From positions 98,770-162,769 of the forward strand of contig NZ_APJI01000020.1 of assembly GCF_000497575.1 (NCBI RefSeq): a stretch of DNA of 64,000 nt, written 5' to 3'. The stretch's first letter is position 1. Each line of letters starts with the position of its first letter. The position numbers were made by a program, and so were the translations under genes. Below are positions 38,632 through 47,980 of this stretch, piece after piece. The stretch is from Afipia sp. OHSU_II-C1 (GTDB taxonomy: Bacteria > Pseudomonadota > Alphaproteobacteria > Rhizobiales > Xanthobacteraceae). The notes beneath the pieces were generated by a model, which did not search any database, was not told where the DNA came from, and saw nothing but the letters and a program-made list of their open reading frames with translations.

Positions 38632-39456
38632 ATGAACTACGTCGAAGCCACCGAAACCTCGCTGCGAAAGACCGGGCAGATCAAGCTGCACGGCCCCCAG
38701 GCGTTTGCCGGCATGCGCAAGGCCGGAGCCCTGGTCGCGCGATGTCTCGATGAACTGGCCGCCATCGTCCGCCCCGGGATCTTCACCTCGCAGATCGACG
38801 ATTTCGTTCGCAAGTTCGCCTTCGACCACAAGGCCTATCCCGCGACGCTGATGTATCGCGGCTATCGCTATTCGACCTGCACCTCGATCAACCATGTCGT
38901 CTGCCACGGTATGCCCGGCGACCGGCCCCTCAAGGAAGGCGATATCGTCAACGTGGACGTGACGATGATTGTCGACGGCTGGTATGGCGACTCGAGCCGC
39001 ATGTATGCCGTCGGCGAAATTTCGCGCCGTGCGGAGCGGCTGATCGACGTGACCTATGAGGCGATGATGCGCGGCATTGCCGCCGTGAAGCCTGGCGCCA
39101 CCACCGGCGACATCGGCCATGCCATCCAGAGCTTCGTCGAGCCGCAGCAGATGAGCGTGGTGCGCGATTTCTGCGGGCATGGCCTCGGCCGCATGTTCCA
39201 TGACGAACCGAACATCATTCACGTCGGCCGCCCCGGCGAAGGCGTCGAATTGAAGCCCGGCATGTTCTTCACCATCGAGCCGATGATCAATCTCGGCAAG
39301 CCGCATGTGAAGGTGCTGTCCGACGGATGGACCGCGGTGACCCGCGACCGTTCGCTGTCGGCCCAGTTCGAACATTCGGTCGGCGTGACCCAGGACGGCG
39401 TGGAAATCTTCACGCTCTCCCCCGGCAAGCTGGACAAGCCGCCTTACAAGGTCTGA
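38632..39456 (+). CDS. map: Methionine aminopeptidase, type I
   Basis: Cytosolic metalloenzyme of 274 residues that removes the initiator Met. The five metal ligands can be placed: Asp in NVDVTMIVDGWYGDSSRM (two Asp), His in CGHGLGRMFHDEP, Glu in TIEPMI, and Glu or Asp near SAQFEHSVGV. The CHGMPG His that contacts substrate is also present. ATG 38632 gives the usual N-terminus; the extended frame from 38557 is not needed. It is followed by radC, a common gene order in this group. Confidence 0.95.
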   Translation: MNYVEATETSLRKTGQIKLHGPQAFAGMRKAGALVARCLDELAAIVRPGIFTSQIDDFVRKFAFDHKAYPATLMYRGYRYSTCTSINHVVCHGMPGDRPLKEGDIVNVDVTMIVDGWYGDSSRMYAVGEISRRAERLIDVTYEAMMRGIAAVKPGATTGDIGHAIQSFVEPQQMSVVRDFCGHGLGRMFHDEPNIIHVGRPGEGVELKPGMFFTIEPMINLGKPHVKVLSDGWTAVTRDRSLSAQFEHSVGVTQDGVEIFTLSPGKLDKPPYKV

Positions 39457-39581
39457 CGCTCTGGCTTCGCGCGGATGGACATATCCGCATTCAGCAAGGA
39501 TTCTTGATACTGGAATAAACCCGGTTGCAAATGCAGCCGGGCGCGGCGATGCTTGCAGCATACTTGAGCACGCATTCCGTC

Positions 39582-40193
39582 ATGCCCGCAAAATCCGACG
39601 ATCCGTCCGCGTCATCCGGCTTCTCCGAAGCGCCGCACTATCATGGTCATCGCGAACGGCTGCGGGATCGCTTCCGCGAGGCGGGCGCTGATGCGCTGAG
39701 CGATTACGAACTGCTCGAAATGGTGCTGTTCCGCGCGCTGCCGCGCCGTGACGTCAAGCCGCTGGCGAAGGCGCTGATCGCGAAATTCGGATCGTTCGCC
39801 GAAGTGGTTCACGCGCCGGAATTGCGCCTGAAGGAAGTCAGCGGCCTCGGGGATTCCGCGATCACCGAAATCAAGCTGATCGCGGCGACCGCAAGCCGCG
39901 TCGCGAAGGGGCAGATCAGCAAAGAAAAGACCGTGCTGTCGTCGTGGTCAAACGTGATCGAGTATTGCCGCGCCGCCATGGCCTTTGCCGACAAGGAGCA
40001 GTTCCGCATCCTGTTTCTCGACAAGCGCAATCAGTTGATCGCGGACGAATTGCAGCAGGTCGGCACCGTCGATCACACGCCGGTCTATCCGCGCGAAGTG
40101 GTCAAGCGCGCGCTGGAGCTGTCCGCCACCGCGATCATTCTGGTGCACAACCATCCCACTCAGGGTCAAAAACTCACGCTCAATCACGCATAA
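39582..40193 (+). pseudogene. radC: radC, truncated by ICE insertion
   Basis: The first three quarters of a RadC/JAMM protein are normal: the helix-hairpin-helix part ([28 protein letters not shown]) and the JAMM core up to ILVHNHP. RadC then normally continues SGDPTPS..D with the rest of the metal site. Here the frame runs into [11 protein letters not shown] and stops at 40193, right where the integrative element begins. The ligands after HNHP and about 45 C-terminal residues are lost. ATG 39582 is a likely start; 39525 is also possible. The missing end should lie at the far ICE boundary outside the window. Confidence 0.88.
40146..40160. other. Left ICE junction (attL) in radC
   Basis: The radC reading frame agrees with its family up to the CCATCCC (HP codons) at 40151-40157 and diverges right after. 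The core site is therefore within about 40146-40160. The matching attR lies outside the window, so the exact crossover cannot be fixed. Confidence 0.65.
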
Positions 40194-40242
40194 GCACTAT
40201 CAATCACTGTCATTTCGATCATTCTTGACTGGGGACGGTTTC

Positions 40243-40303
40243 GGCCCAAAAGTGGGCTCACGGGGCTCTTACCGCCCCCAGTTACAGCCCCCTATTTTGG
40301 GCC
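40243..40303. repeat. Inverted repeat upstream of the integrase gene
   Basis: GGCCCAAAA at 40243-40251 and TTTTGGGCC at 40295-40303 are exact inverted copies, 43 bases apart, ending 24 bases before the integrase ATG. The left arm also forms a small hairpin with TGGGC at 40253-40257. It could be an arm-type recombinase site or operator near attL. Confidence 0.5.
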
Positions 40304-40327
40304 GCGGCTGCAGATCGGAGAGACGCA

Positions 40328-41569
40328 ATGCCCAGTCTGACAGACAGTGCGATCCGCCATGCTTTGAAGCGCGTCGCCAAATCTCGGAAGCAAGAGTCTC
40401 TCGCCGATGGTGAAGGACGTGGCACGGGGCGATTGGTTCTGATTGTCAAACCGATGCCAACCCGGGTTACGGCCGAGTGGATGGCACAGCAATGGCGCGA
40501 CGGGAAACGTACAAAGTCCAAGATCGGTGACTACCCGGCGATGCCCCTGACAGAAGCAAGAGAGACGTTCAGGCGCGATTTTGCTGAAGTGATCCAGAAA
40601 GGCAGTAGCATCAAGATCGCCGGTGACGCCCGGCCTGGCACCGTCGCTGACCTGTTCGATGCCTACGTCAAAAACCTCAAGGCGGCCGGCAAGTCATCTT
40701 GGTCGGAGGCCGAAGCGGGTCTGAACAAAATCGCAAACGTGCTGGGACGTAATCGGCTCGCGCGCGACATTACCCCGGAGGATGTACTTGGCGTACTCCG
40801 CCCGATCTACGAGCGCGGGAAGCGCGCAATGGCAGATCACGTGCGCAGCTACATTCGATCCGCCTACTCATGGGGCATTAAATCCGAGCATGACTATCGT
40901 AGCACGTCGCCTCGACGATTTAAGCTCGTCAACAACCCGGCAGGTGGCATCCCCACCGAGCCGAAGGTCGTCGGTACGCGTTGGCTCGATGAGGACGAGT
41001 TTGTCAGACTCTATCGTTGGCTGGAGTGTCCCGATGCGCCTGTGCACCCGCCGTACACCCGTGCCGTTCGCATATTGATGCTTACGGGGCAGCGGGTCGA
41101 AGAGATTGCCATGCTGCATGTTGACCAGTGGGACGCCCGGGAGAGGATCATCGACTGGTCGAAGACGAAGAACGGAAAACCTCATTCGATTCCCGTGCCG
41201 CCCATCGCCGCTGAGCTGATCGAGTCAATCATCCCGAACGAGTTCGGTTGGTTCTTTCCTTCTGCGAAAGATCCTTCCAAGCCAGTGAGGGCGTCGACGC
41301 TATATAGCTTCATGTGGCGCCAGCGCGACCGGGGCGTCATTCCGGTGGTGACCAACCGTGATCTTCGGCGGACTTGGAAAACTTTGGCCGGAAAGGCTGG
41401 TGTAACGAAGGAGATTCGGGACCGCCTACAAAACCATACGCTGCAGGACGTCAGCTCTAAGAGTTATGATCGATGGAATTACATGCCCGAAAAGCGCGAC
41501 GGTATGAAGAAGTGGGATACATTTGTTGCGGCCATGTTACGCAAGAAGTCTCTGCGCAAAGCAGCATAG
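40328..41569 (+). CDS. int: Tyrosine recombinase (P4-type integrase) of the ICE
   Basis: Site-specific recombinase of 413 residues, expected to integrate and excise the element at radC. The N-terminal arm-binding domain (SLTDSAIRHALKRV, KIGDYPAMPLTEARE) is P4-integrase-like. A core-binding domain spans about 110-210 and the catalytic domain follows. The catalytic Arg is in LTGQRVEEIAML; the usual HxxR box reads RDLRR, with Arg in place of the first His; the later His is in LQNHTLQDVS, and the nucleophile Tyr in SKSYDRWNY. A GGAGAG ribosome site precedes ATG 40328. Confidence 0.93.
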   Translation: MPSLTDSAIRHALKRVAKSRKQESLADGEGRGTGRLVLIVKPMPTRVTAEWMAQQWRDGKRTKSKIGDYPAMPLTEARETFRRDFAEVIQKGSSIKIAGDARPGTVADLFDAYVKNLKAAGKSSWSEAEAGLNKIANVLGRNRLARDITPEDVLGVLRPIYERGKRAMADHVRSYIRSAYSWGIKSEHDYRSTSPRRFKLVNNPAGGIPTEPKVVGTRWLDEDEFVRLYRWLECPDAPVHPPYTRAVRILMLTGQRVEEIAMLHVDQWDARERIIDWSKTKNGKPHSIPVPPIAAELIESIIPNEFGWFFPSAKDPSKPVRASTLYSFMWRQRDRGVIPVVTNRDLRRTWKTLAGKAGVTKEIRDRLQNHTLQDVSSKSYDRWNYMPEKRDGMKKWDTFVAAMLRKKSLRKAA

Positions 41570-41623
41570 AAGAAGCTTGTCGCGAAAGGCGAGGCCTGTG
41601 CTGATCACGTACAAGGGGGACGC

Positions 41624-44266
41624 ATGAGACGTCGCGTCATGATTGTCGACGGTCCGTTGGCGTTTCGGATGCGCCGGGTCGACGCAGCGCGCGCAGGCGA
41701 TATTGGGCTCGAGATTCTGACGATGCCTCTGCTCGCCGCGCGGCTAGCCGGCGGGTTTTGCAGGCTAGCAGACCGTGAGTTGCTGGCCCCCGCGATCGCC
41801 GCTGCCCTCAAGAGCGGGGGTTTCAAAGAAATCAGTGAGGTTCGAAGTCTGCCAGGAATGGTTCGGGCGGTCATTCAGACGTTGGATCGCGTATGGGCTT
41901 CCGATCTTGACCTCGACACGCTGGCAAAGACCTCATCCCGACTCTGGGATCTCGCACTTATTCAGGAGCGCATTCGAGCGAGTTTGCCGGCCGGAGCGAT
42001 GCTGCCGCGAGACGCACGAGACGCCGCGCTCGCGCGCATCGAGTTTGCGCCTGCAGTTCTCGGCAGCGTAACACTGGAGCGGCTTATTGACGTCGATGCA
42101 GTGTGGCGGCCGCTGCTGATCGCTCTGGCTGCTCGAGTTGACGTCGCGTGGGCAGCCGTCGGTGCCGCCGACCGGAGCTGGTTTCCCGGCACCGTGACCT
42201 TGAGCGAGGAAGCAACTCCACGAACGCTCGCGGGTGATCTTTGTGCTGATCCCCGCGCCGAAACGGTGGAGGCGTTGCGTTGGGCGCGAGACCTTCTGAG
42301 CCGCGGAAGCATTGCGGCCGCGGACATCGCTATCGTGGCCGCCTCACCCGCGACGTGGGATGAGCACATGCTTGTGCTCTCGCGCGATGCAGATCTACCG
42401 GTCCACTTCTCACATGGGCTTCCGGCGCTTAGCACGTGGGAAGGTCAAGGCTGCGCGGCGCTGGCGGATATCTTGGTCAACGGGCTCAGTCAGGACCGGG
42501 TTCGACGGTTGTTGCGCCGCTCCTCCTCACGAGCTTCGGACTCCCTTCCATCGGATTGGTCGGCGGGCTTGCCACGACGGGCTGGTCTTTTCACTGTCGA
42601 ACAATGGCGGCAATCGCTTGCTGCTGCGCGTGCCAGACGCCAAGAGCCCGAGGCGGCTGAGCGTGTTTTGTTGCCGATCTTGGATCTGCTGGCCCATGGA
42701 ACGCCACGCGCGGATGAAGCCGGACGACTGTTGTTAAGCGCTGCCAGTCTCGGGCTGTGGCAAGAAGCGTTGCGGAATGCGCCTGCGGCCGCCATCGTGC
42801 TGTCTCTGCAGGGCTTGCGTGTTCGTGACAAGCGTGATCCAGGCAACAGCCTGGTTTGGGGTCCGGCATCGCATCTCGCTGGAGCTCCGCGTCACTGGGT
42901 GCGCCTTCTCGGACTTGACGGAAGGGCTTGGCCCAGGCCCGAGAGCGAAGACGCCTTAGTTCCGAATCACGTTTTAGCGCGCCGCCGCCTCGTACCGGTA
43001 TCGATCACGGAGCGGGACCGCACCGCGTTCACGACGCTACTCGGACACTCCTCGCAGGCGATCGTACTTTCGCGGGGCCAACGGTCGGCCGAGGGTGGTC
43101 TGCAGTGTGCGAGCGCCCTTTGGCCGGCATCGGTCGTGCCTCAAGCAAAAACACGCAGCCGGACGCCCCAGCACGCCTTCAGTGAGGCTGATCGGCTTCT
43201 CGCGCGGCCTTCCGAAGCCGGGAAATCGCCTCGTATCAAGGCGACGCGGACCTGTTGGTCGAATTGGCATCGCGCCGAAGTGACGCCTCACGATGGCGCC
43301 ATCCGGGCTAACCACCCGGCTGTCGAGCGCGCGTTGGGACGAGTTCACTCGGCGACATCACTGAAGCGGCTAGCACGCGATCCTCTCGGCTTCGTCTGGC
43401 GTTACGCGCTCGGCATGCGATCGGTTCCGTTGGCGCAGCAGCCTCTTGCGCTTGATGCTCTGATGTACGGTGAGTTGGTCCACGAATTGCTCAGACGAAC
43501 CGTCGACGCGCTCGAACCCGATCCTGGCTTCGTTCGTGCTTCGCGCGATGAGATTGAAATTGCGCTTTCGGCAGCCGCTGACCAGGTGCGTGTGGAATGG
43601 CCACTCGAACGTCCCGTCCCCCCGCGACTGTTATGGGGTCACACCCTCGACGAGGCGGTAAAGCGCGGTTTGCGTGGATTGACAGTCGACGAGTCTTTTC
43701 AATCTGGCACGCGAAGTTGGACCGAACTTGCCTTTGGCGACGGATTGACCGATGGCGACGCACCTTGGCAAGGAAAGAAGGACGTTGTTATCGGCCAAGC
43801 CCAGCTTCGTCTTGGGGGTCGGATCGACCGTCTGGATCTTGGCATGACCGGCGATCGGGTCCGAATATCGGACTACAAAACCGGAGCGACGCCAGCGAAC
43901 GCCACGGCCATTGTCATCGATCGCGGCAGGGAACTTCAGCGAGTTCTCTACGCGATCGCGGTACGACAACTTCTTCCGGATGCAACCATCGTGGTTTCAC
44001 GACTTGTATTCCTCGATGGCAGCTCGAAGCCCTATCAATTGAACGGGCCCTTACTTGATGCGGCTGCACAGGATGTCACGCAATTTCTAGACATCGCGTG
44101 CTCGCTCGTCCGGCGCGGCGGAGCGCATCCCGGGCCCGACGCCCAGGATCGCTACAATGACCTCCGGCTAGCGCTTCCAATTGATCTCGAGGCGTATTTC
44201 CAACGCAAGGGCACGGCCTTCAGAGAGCTCGGTCGCGAACTGTCCCCGTTGTGGAGCAAGCCATGA
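41624..44266 (+). CDS. AddB-like protein with C-terminal PD-(D/E)XK nuclease domain
   Basis: Protein of 880 residues. The N-terminal two thirds align in layout with the inactivated helicase fold of AddB but have no Walker A P-loop. The C-terminal RecB-type nuclease domain is intact: LYGELVHELLRR-like His helix near 610, GGRIDRLDL (Asp), ISDYKTG (Asp and Lys) near 745, and RELQRVLYAIA (Gln). The four cysteines of an AddB iron-sulfur cluster are absent. AAGGGGGA lies just before ATG 41624. The stop overlaps the helicase gene by four bases. Both genes are ICE cargo, separate from any housekeeping addAB. Confidence 0.8.
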   Translation: MRRRVMIVDGPLAFRMRRVDAARAGDIGLEILTMPLLAARLAGGFCRLADRELLAPAIAAALKSGGFKEISEVRSLPGMVRAVIQTLDRVWASDLDLDTLAKTSSRLWDLALIQERIRASLPAGAMLPRDARDAALARIEFAPAVLGSVTLERLIDVDAVWRPLLIALAARVDVAWAAVGAADRSWFPGTVTLSEEATPRTLAGDLCADPRAETVEALRWARDLLSRGSIAAADIAIVAASPATWDEHMLVLSRDADLPVHFSHGLPALSTWEGQGCAALADILVNGLSQDRVRRLLRRSSSRASDSLPSDWSAGLPRRAGLFTVEQWRQSLAAARARRQEPEAAERVLLPILDLLAHGTPRADEAGRLLLSAASLGLWQEALRNAPAAAIVLSLQGLRVRDKRDPGNSLVWGPASHLAGAPRHWVRLLGLDGRAWPRPESEDALVPNHVLARRRLVPVSITERDRTAFTTLLGHSSQAIVLSRGQRSAEGGLQCASALWPASVVPQAKTRSRTPQHAFSEADRLLARPSEAGKSPRIKATRTCWSNWHRAEVTPHDGAIRANHPAVERALGRVHSATSLKRLARDPLGFVWRYALGMRSVPLAQQPLALDALMYGELVHELLRRTVDALEPDPGFVRASRDEIEIALSAAADQVRVEWPLERPVPPRLLWGHTLDEAVKRGLRGLTVDESFQSGTRSWTELAFGDGLTDGDAPWQGKKDVVIGQAQLRLGGRIDRLDLGMTGDRVRISDYKTGATPANATAIVIDRGRELQRVLYAIAVRQLLPDATIVVSRLVFLDGSSKPYQLNGPLLDAAAQDVTQFLDIACSLVRRGGAHPGPDAQDRYNDLRLALPIDLEAYFQRKGTAFRELGRELSPLWSKP

Positions 44267-47200
44267 AGCTCGCCGACGAAAAGCAGCGACGGCGTGTCCT
44301 GACCGACCTAGATGCCATCCTGCTCGTCGAAGCTGCGGCAGGCACGGGCAAGACGTCTCTGATCGCGGGTCGCGTCGCAATGCTTCTCGCAAACGGGCGC
44401 CCGCCGCAGCACATCGCGGCTATTACGTTCACTGAACTCGCGGCCAGTGAATTATCACTGCGCATTCGCAGCTATGTAGCGACCTTATTGACAGGCGAAA
44501 TTCCGAAAGTCCTCACGCTCGCACTACCCCGGGGGTTAACTGCGGAGCAACGCACCAATCTCGTATCTGCACAACAACGTCTCGACGAGATTACTACCTC
44601 AACAATACACGGCTTCTGCCAGGAGATGATCCGAAGCTATGCTATTGAGACCGGACTCGACCCGGGCTCGCGGGTGATCGACGGGTCTAGCGCTGATGCT
44701 ATGTTCGAAAGCGTATTCTCTGCCTGGATGATTGATCGACTGTCCAGCGGGATACATGCGGACGATCCGGTCGCGGTCCTATCTCAGGACGCACCGCTTA
44801 AAGTCGTCGAACTCATCAAAAAACTGGCCGATCTAAAGCGGACCCATCCGACAGCGCGTACTATGCCGGTTCGCCTTGAACATCGAGGTGACATCGACTT
44901 CGTTGAGGCCGTCGATGGATTTGCGCGCTGGTTTACCACCAGCCCCGGCGAGCCCCGCACTGCTGTTGTTTTGGACGATCTGCAGGTGCTGAGCTCTTTC
45001 TATACGGACTGCTTCAAGGCAAAGCCGAGCTTCCGCGATTTATGGCGTCTAGCACATCCCCCACAGCTAGGTTCGATGGCGGCGGGCAGTTCGAACCTGT
45101 CTGCCTACCGTTGCAAGACGGGCTGGAAGAACAAGTGTGGTGCGGAGGCCGGGGAGCGGTTCAATGCCGAGGCCGAGCGCCACGTCACCAACATTGATCG
45201 TCTCTATCGCTACCTGCTCGGGCAAGTCGCCGACGGCCTGGTCGGCATGCTGTCGGAAGCGCTAGACGATGTCATAGGCGCGTACACGCGGCGCAATCGC
45301 GAGGCGGCGGCACTCGACTTTGACGATCTTCTGTTGCGCGCGCACGACCTCGTCTCGAAGCACGAGGCCGTGCGGGTCGCGCTCGGCGAGCGATATCAGC
45401 ACATCTTTGTTGACGAATTCCAGGACACTGATCGCATCCAAGCGGCGATCATATTTCTGATCGCCGCGGAAAAGCGCCCAAAACGCTGGCAGGAAGCGCA
45501 GTTGCGTCCCGGCGCGCTATTTCTGGTAGGCGATCCAAAGCAGGCGATCTATCGCTTCAGAGGGGCAGACATCGACGCCTACAACGAAGCGCGTGCAACG
45601 ATTGCCTCACAGGCGCGCGACAGCGTGGTCGAGATCACCGCAAATTTCCGCTCCCAGCAGGCGATCATCGAGCATGTGAACAAGTGTTTTCAGTCGGTTC
45701 TTCAAGCGGACGGGCAGCCTGGCTATGTGCAGTTGTCGCCGACACTAGAAGCCGCAGAACATGGCCTTCCGTGTGCAGCGACGGTAAGTGTAGACCTGCC
45801 GCCAGGACCCTCTGCTGCGGTTCAAAGGGATGAGGAGGCCGCGATTGTTGCGCAGATCTGTCGTCGCCTGATTGGTACAATTCACATCAAGCGCGCTGAT
45901 GGATCGAAGTCTCTGCTCATGCCTGGTGATATCGCGCTGCTTGCACCGACAGGCACAGAACTCTGGCGTTACGAGCGGGCGCTAGAGAGCGTCGGGCTGT
46001 CGGTGGCATCGCAGGCGGGTAAGACACTCCTGCGGCAGCAAGAAGCGCAAGATGTACTGGCGCTACTCCGCGTTCTGGCGGACCCCGCTGATACCCTGGC
46101 GTTCGGCGCCTTCATGCGCGGTCCGATGGTCGGTGTCACGGACGAGGAACTACTCGATATCGCCGAGGCCGTGCATCAGCCATCTGGCGGGACGGAGCCG
46201 TATCGCGTGTTCGATGTTCGCACACAGCCGGACTTGGTATCACACCCAGTGGTGCGGTCGATGCTGATAACGCTGCAGCACCTTCGCGCCCGTGCCGGCG
46301 CAACGACGCCCCGTATCTTGCTTTCTGAGGCGATCGAGAAGCTTCATCTCCGCGTTGTCCTGGCAGCTCGACACGGGAATCGAAGCGCCCGCGCGCTCGC
46401 CAATCTTGATGCGTTGATTGAGATGGCGCGGCCGTATGATGTGTCTGGCCTTAGCGCCTTTGTGCGCGATCTACAGTCGGACTGGGAACTTCGAACACAG
46501 CGATCCGAAGGTCGGATCGACGCATCAACGGACGCAGTCGAGATCGTTACGATCCATAGTTCTAAGGGCTTGGAGTGGCCGGTGGTGATTCCCATCAATA
46601 CATCAACGACCTTCAGGCCACCGCCGCAGTTCGTTCATCGCCGGTCGGACAATACGCTGCATTGGATTATTGGCGGTGTGACACCACCCGTGCTGGAGGC
46701 GGCCCGTGAAGAGGAAGCTCACCAAGAATCTCTCGAACGCGAGCGTATGTGGTACGTCACCTGCACCCGAGCGCGCGATCTTCTGATCATTCCTGAGCTT
46801 CCGGCGGCCTCGCCGCAATCCTGGTTCAGAATTCTTGATCTCGGCGTTCAAGGATTGCCAAAACTTGACCTGGGTCAATTGCCACAGCCTGCACCGCTCC
46901 AGCGGGCGGCCGCGGTGAACCAGCAAACGACCGAGCAATTTGAGCAGGAAGCGGAAGCTGTGGCGATAGCGGCACCGTCGCTGACCTGGATTCGTCCAAG
47001 CGATCATGATCACGATCGAGCCGAAGCTCTCGACCCTGTTGCGAAGACGGTCGACGAAGCTTTCGATTTCGTCCAACCAATTGGTCCCGGCCGGGTCCGA
47101 GGCGTCCTGCTGCACAAGCTGATGGAAGAGTTCCTGACAGGAGAGCTTCTCGACACCGATCCTGTGGTGGTGGAGCAGCGTGCCGCACAGTTGTTGGAAG

Positions 47201-47562
47201 AGTTGCTCGGGGATGAAGCGCCCGACGCGAGGCCTGATCCAAAAGAAATGGCACGCACGGCGCTCAAGACGATCCGCTTCGCGGATGTCGCCGCGCTGCG
47301 GCGTCATCTCATTCCGGAGGTCCCGATATGGTCGAGTTTGGCTGACGGGACTTTGCTAGCCGGGCGCGCGGACGCATTGGCTGTCGAGGGCGGTAACATT
47401 GTCGCGGCTCTAGATTGGAAAAGCGATGTCGCACCAAGCCATCAAGAACGATCGGACTATGTTGGACAGATGCGCGCCTATCTAACCGCTAGCGGAGCGC
47501 GGCGCGGGGCATTGGTCTATATGACGCTCGGCGAAATTGTCTGGGTCGAAGCGAACACGTGA
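44263..47562 (+). CDS. AddA-like UvrD-family helicase with nuclease domain
   Basis: Superfamily 1A helicase-nuclease of 1,099 residues. Motif I is AAAGTGKTSL near residue 25, Ia follows (AITFTELAASEL), II is VDEFQDTD near 388, III GDPKQAIYRFRGAD near 425, IV ITANFRS, V TIHSSKGLEWP near 765, and VI MWYVTCTRARD near 830. A C-terminal nuclease domain has LLHKLMEEF (His), GRADALAV (Asp), DWKSD (Asp, Lys) and YVGQMRAYL (Gln, Tyr). With the AddB-like partner it would form a two-nuclease end-processing machine. ATG 44263 overlaps the upstream stop; the GTG at 44251 is an alternative. A role in defence or in the element's own recombination is inferred. Confidence 0.85.
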   Translation: MKLADEKQRRRVLTDLDAILLVEAAAGTGKTSLIAGRVAMLLANGRPPQHIAAITFTELAASELSLRIRSYVATLLTGEIPKVLTLALPRGLTAEQRTNLVSAQQRLDEITTSTIHGFCQEMIRSYAIETGLDPGSRVIDGSSADAMFESVFSAWMIDRLSSGIHADDPVAVLSQDAPLKVVELIKKLADLKRTHPTARTMPVRLEHRGDIDFVEAVDGFARWFTTSPGEPRTAVVLDDLQVLSSFYTDCFKAKPSFRDLWRLAHPPQLGSMAAGSSNLSAYRCKTGWKNKCGAEAGERFNAEAERHVTNIDRLYRYLLGQVADGLVGMLSEALDDVIGAYTRRNREAAALDFDDLLLRAHDLVSKHEAVRVALGERYQHIFVDEFQDTDRIQAAIIFLIAAEKRPKRWQEAQLRPGALFLVGDPKQAIYRFRGADIDAYNEARATIASQARDSVVEITANFRSQQAIIEHVNKCFQSVLQADGQPGYVQLSPTLEAAEHGLPCAATVSVDLPPGPSAAVQRDEEAAIVAQICRRLIGTIHIKRADGSKSLLMPGDIALLAPTGTELWRYERALESVGLSVASQAGKTLLRQQEAQDVLALLRVLADPADTLAFGAFMRGPMVGVTDEELLDIAEAVHQPSGGTEPYRVFDVRTQPDLVSHPVVRSMLITLQHLRARAGATTPRILLSEAIEKLHLRVVLAARHGNRSARALANLDALIEMARPYDVSGLSAFVRDLQSDWELRTQRSEGRIDASTDAVEIVTIHSSKGLEWPVVIPINTSTTFRPPPQFVHRRSDNTLHWIIGGVTPPVLEAAREEEAHQESLERERMWYVTCTRARDLLIIPELPAASPQSWFRILDLGVQGLPKLDLGQLPQPAPLQRAAAVNQQTTEQFEQEAEAVAIAAPSLTWIRPSDHDHDRAEALDPVAKTVDEAFDFVQPIGPGRVRGVLLHKLMEEFLTGELLDTDPVVVEQRAAQLLEELLGDEAPDARPDPKEMARTALKTIRFADVAALRRHLIPEVPIWSSLADGTLLAGRADALAVEGGNIVAALDWKSDVAPSHQERSDYVGQMRAYLTASGARRGALVYMTLGEIVWVEANT

Positions 47563-47638
47563 GATTAGGGCGACGACGCGCGCGCCTTTACCAAAACGAA
47601 CTTTTTGGGCTTGTGGCGAGTCGTCCGGCATCGTTCTG

Positions 47639-47980
47639 CTAACACCACAATACGCGGCCATTCCGAAACCAGAAATGCGATCCGCATTCCTTCTTCCTCC
47701 ACACCGAAGGATTGAGAGTGGCGGTGCCATCGTCATGCCGTGTCACGCGCCAGCAAGGACGTTCGTCCGGAAGAAGGTTCATGTGTAAAATGGAACGGCA
47801 GCCGCACGGGCAGATCATTGCGGCCTGCTCCTCGAAGCCGTCCTCCTGGACTACGTAAAGAGCCCGGCGCTTCAGTTTCTTCGGAAGCGCTTCCTCAACG
47901 ACCAGAGTCGCATACGGCGGTACGATCCAATTGTAGATACGCCGGTATGCACTTCGGAAAAATTGACTGAGCCCGTTCAC
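47639..47980 (-). CDS. DUF6527 protein of the ubiquitin-like conjugation operon
   Basis: Protein of 113 residues, last gene of the operon. A hydrophobic aromatic N-terminus is followed by beta-rich sequence with paired cysteines (MICPCGCRSIL near residue 57) and a C-terminal ECGSHFWFRNGRVLWC segment, where S-H-F is the family hallmark. DUF6527 genes recur beside E1/E2/multiubiquitin-domain genes. A processing or auxiliary role, perhaps proteolytic, is suggested by that context; the sequence alone does not prove it. The GTG start at 47980 overlaps the E1 stop by four bases. It is convergent with the helicase gene (76-base gap). Confidence 0.75.
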   Translation of the reverse strand: MNGLSQFFRSAYRRIYNWIVPPYATLVVEEALPKKLKRRALYVVQEDGFEEQAAMICPCGCRSILHMNLLPDERPCWRVTRHDDGTATLNPSVWRKKECGSHFWFRNGRVLWC

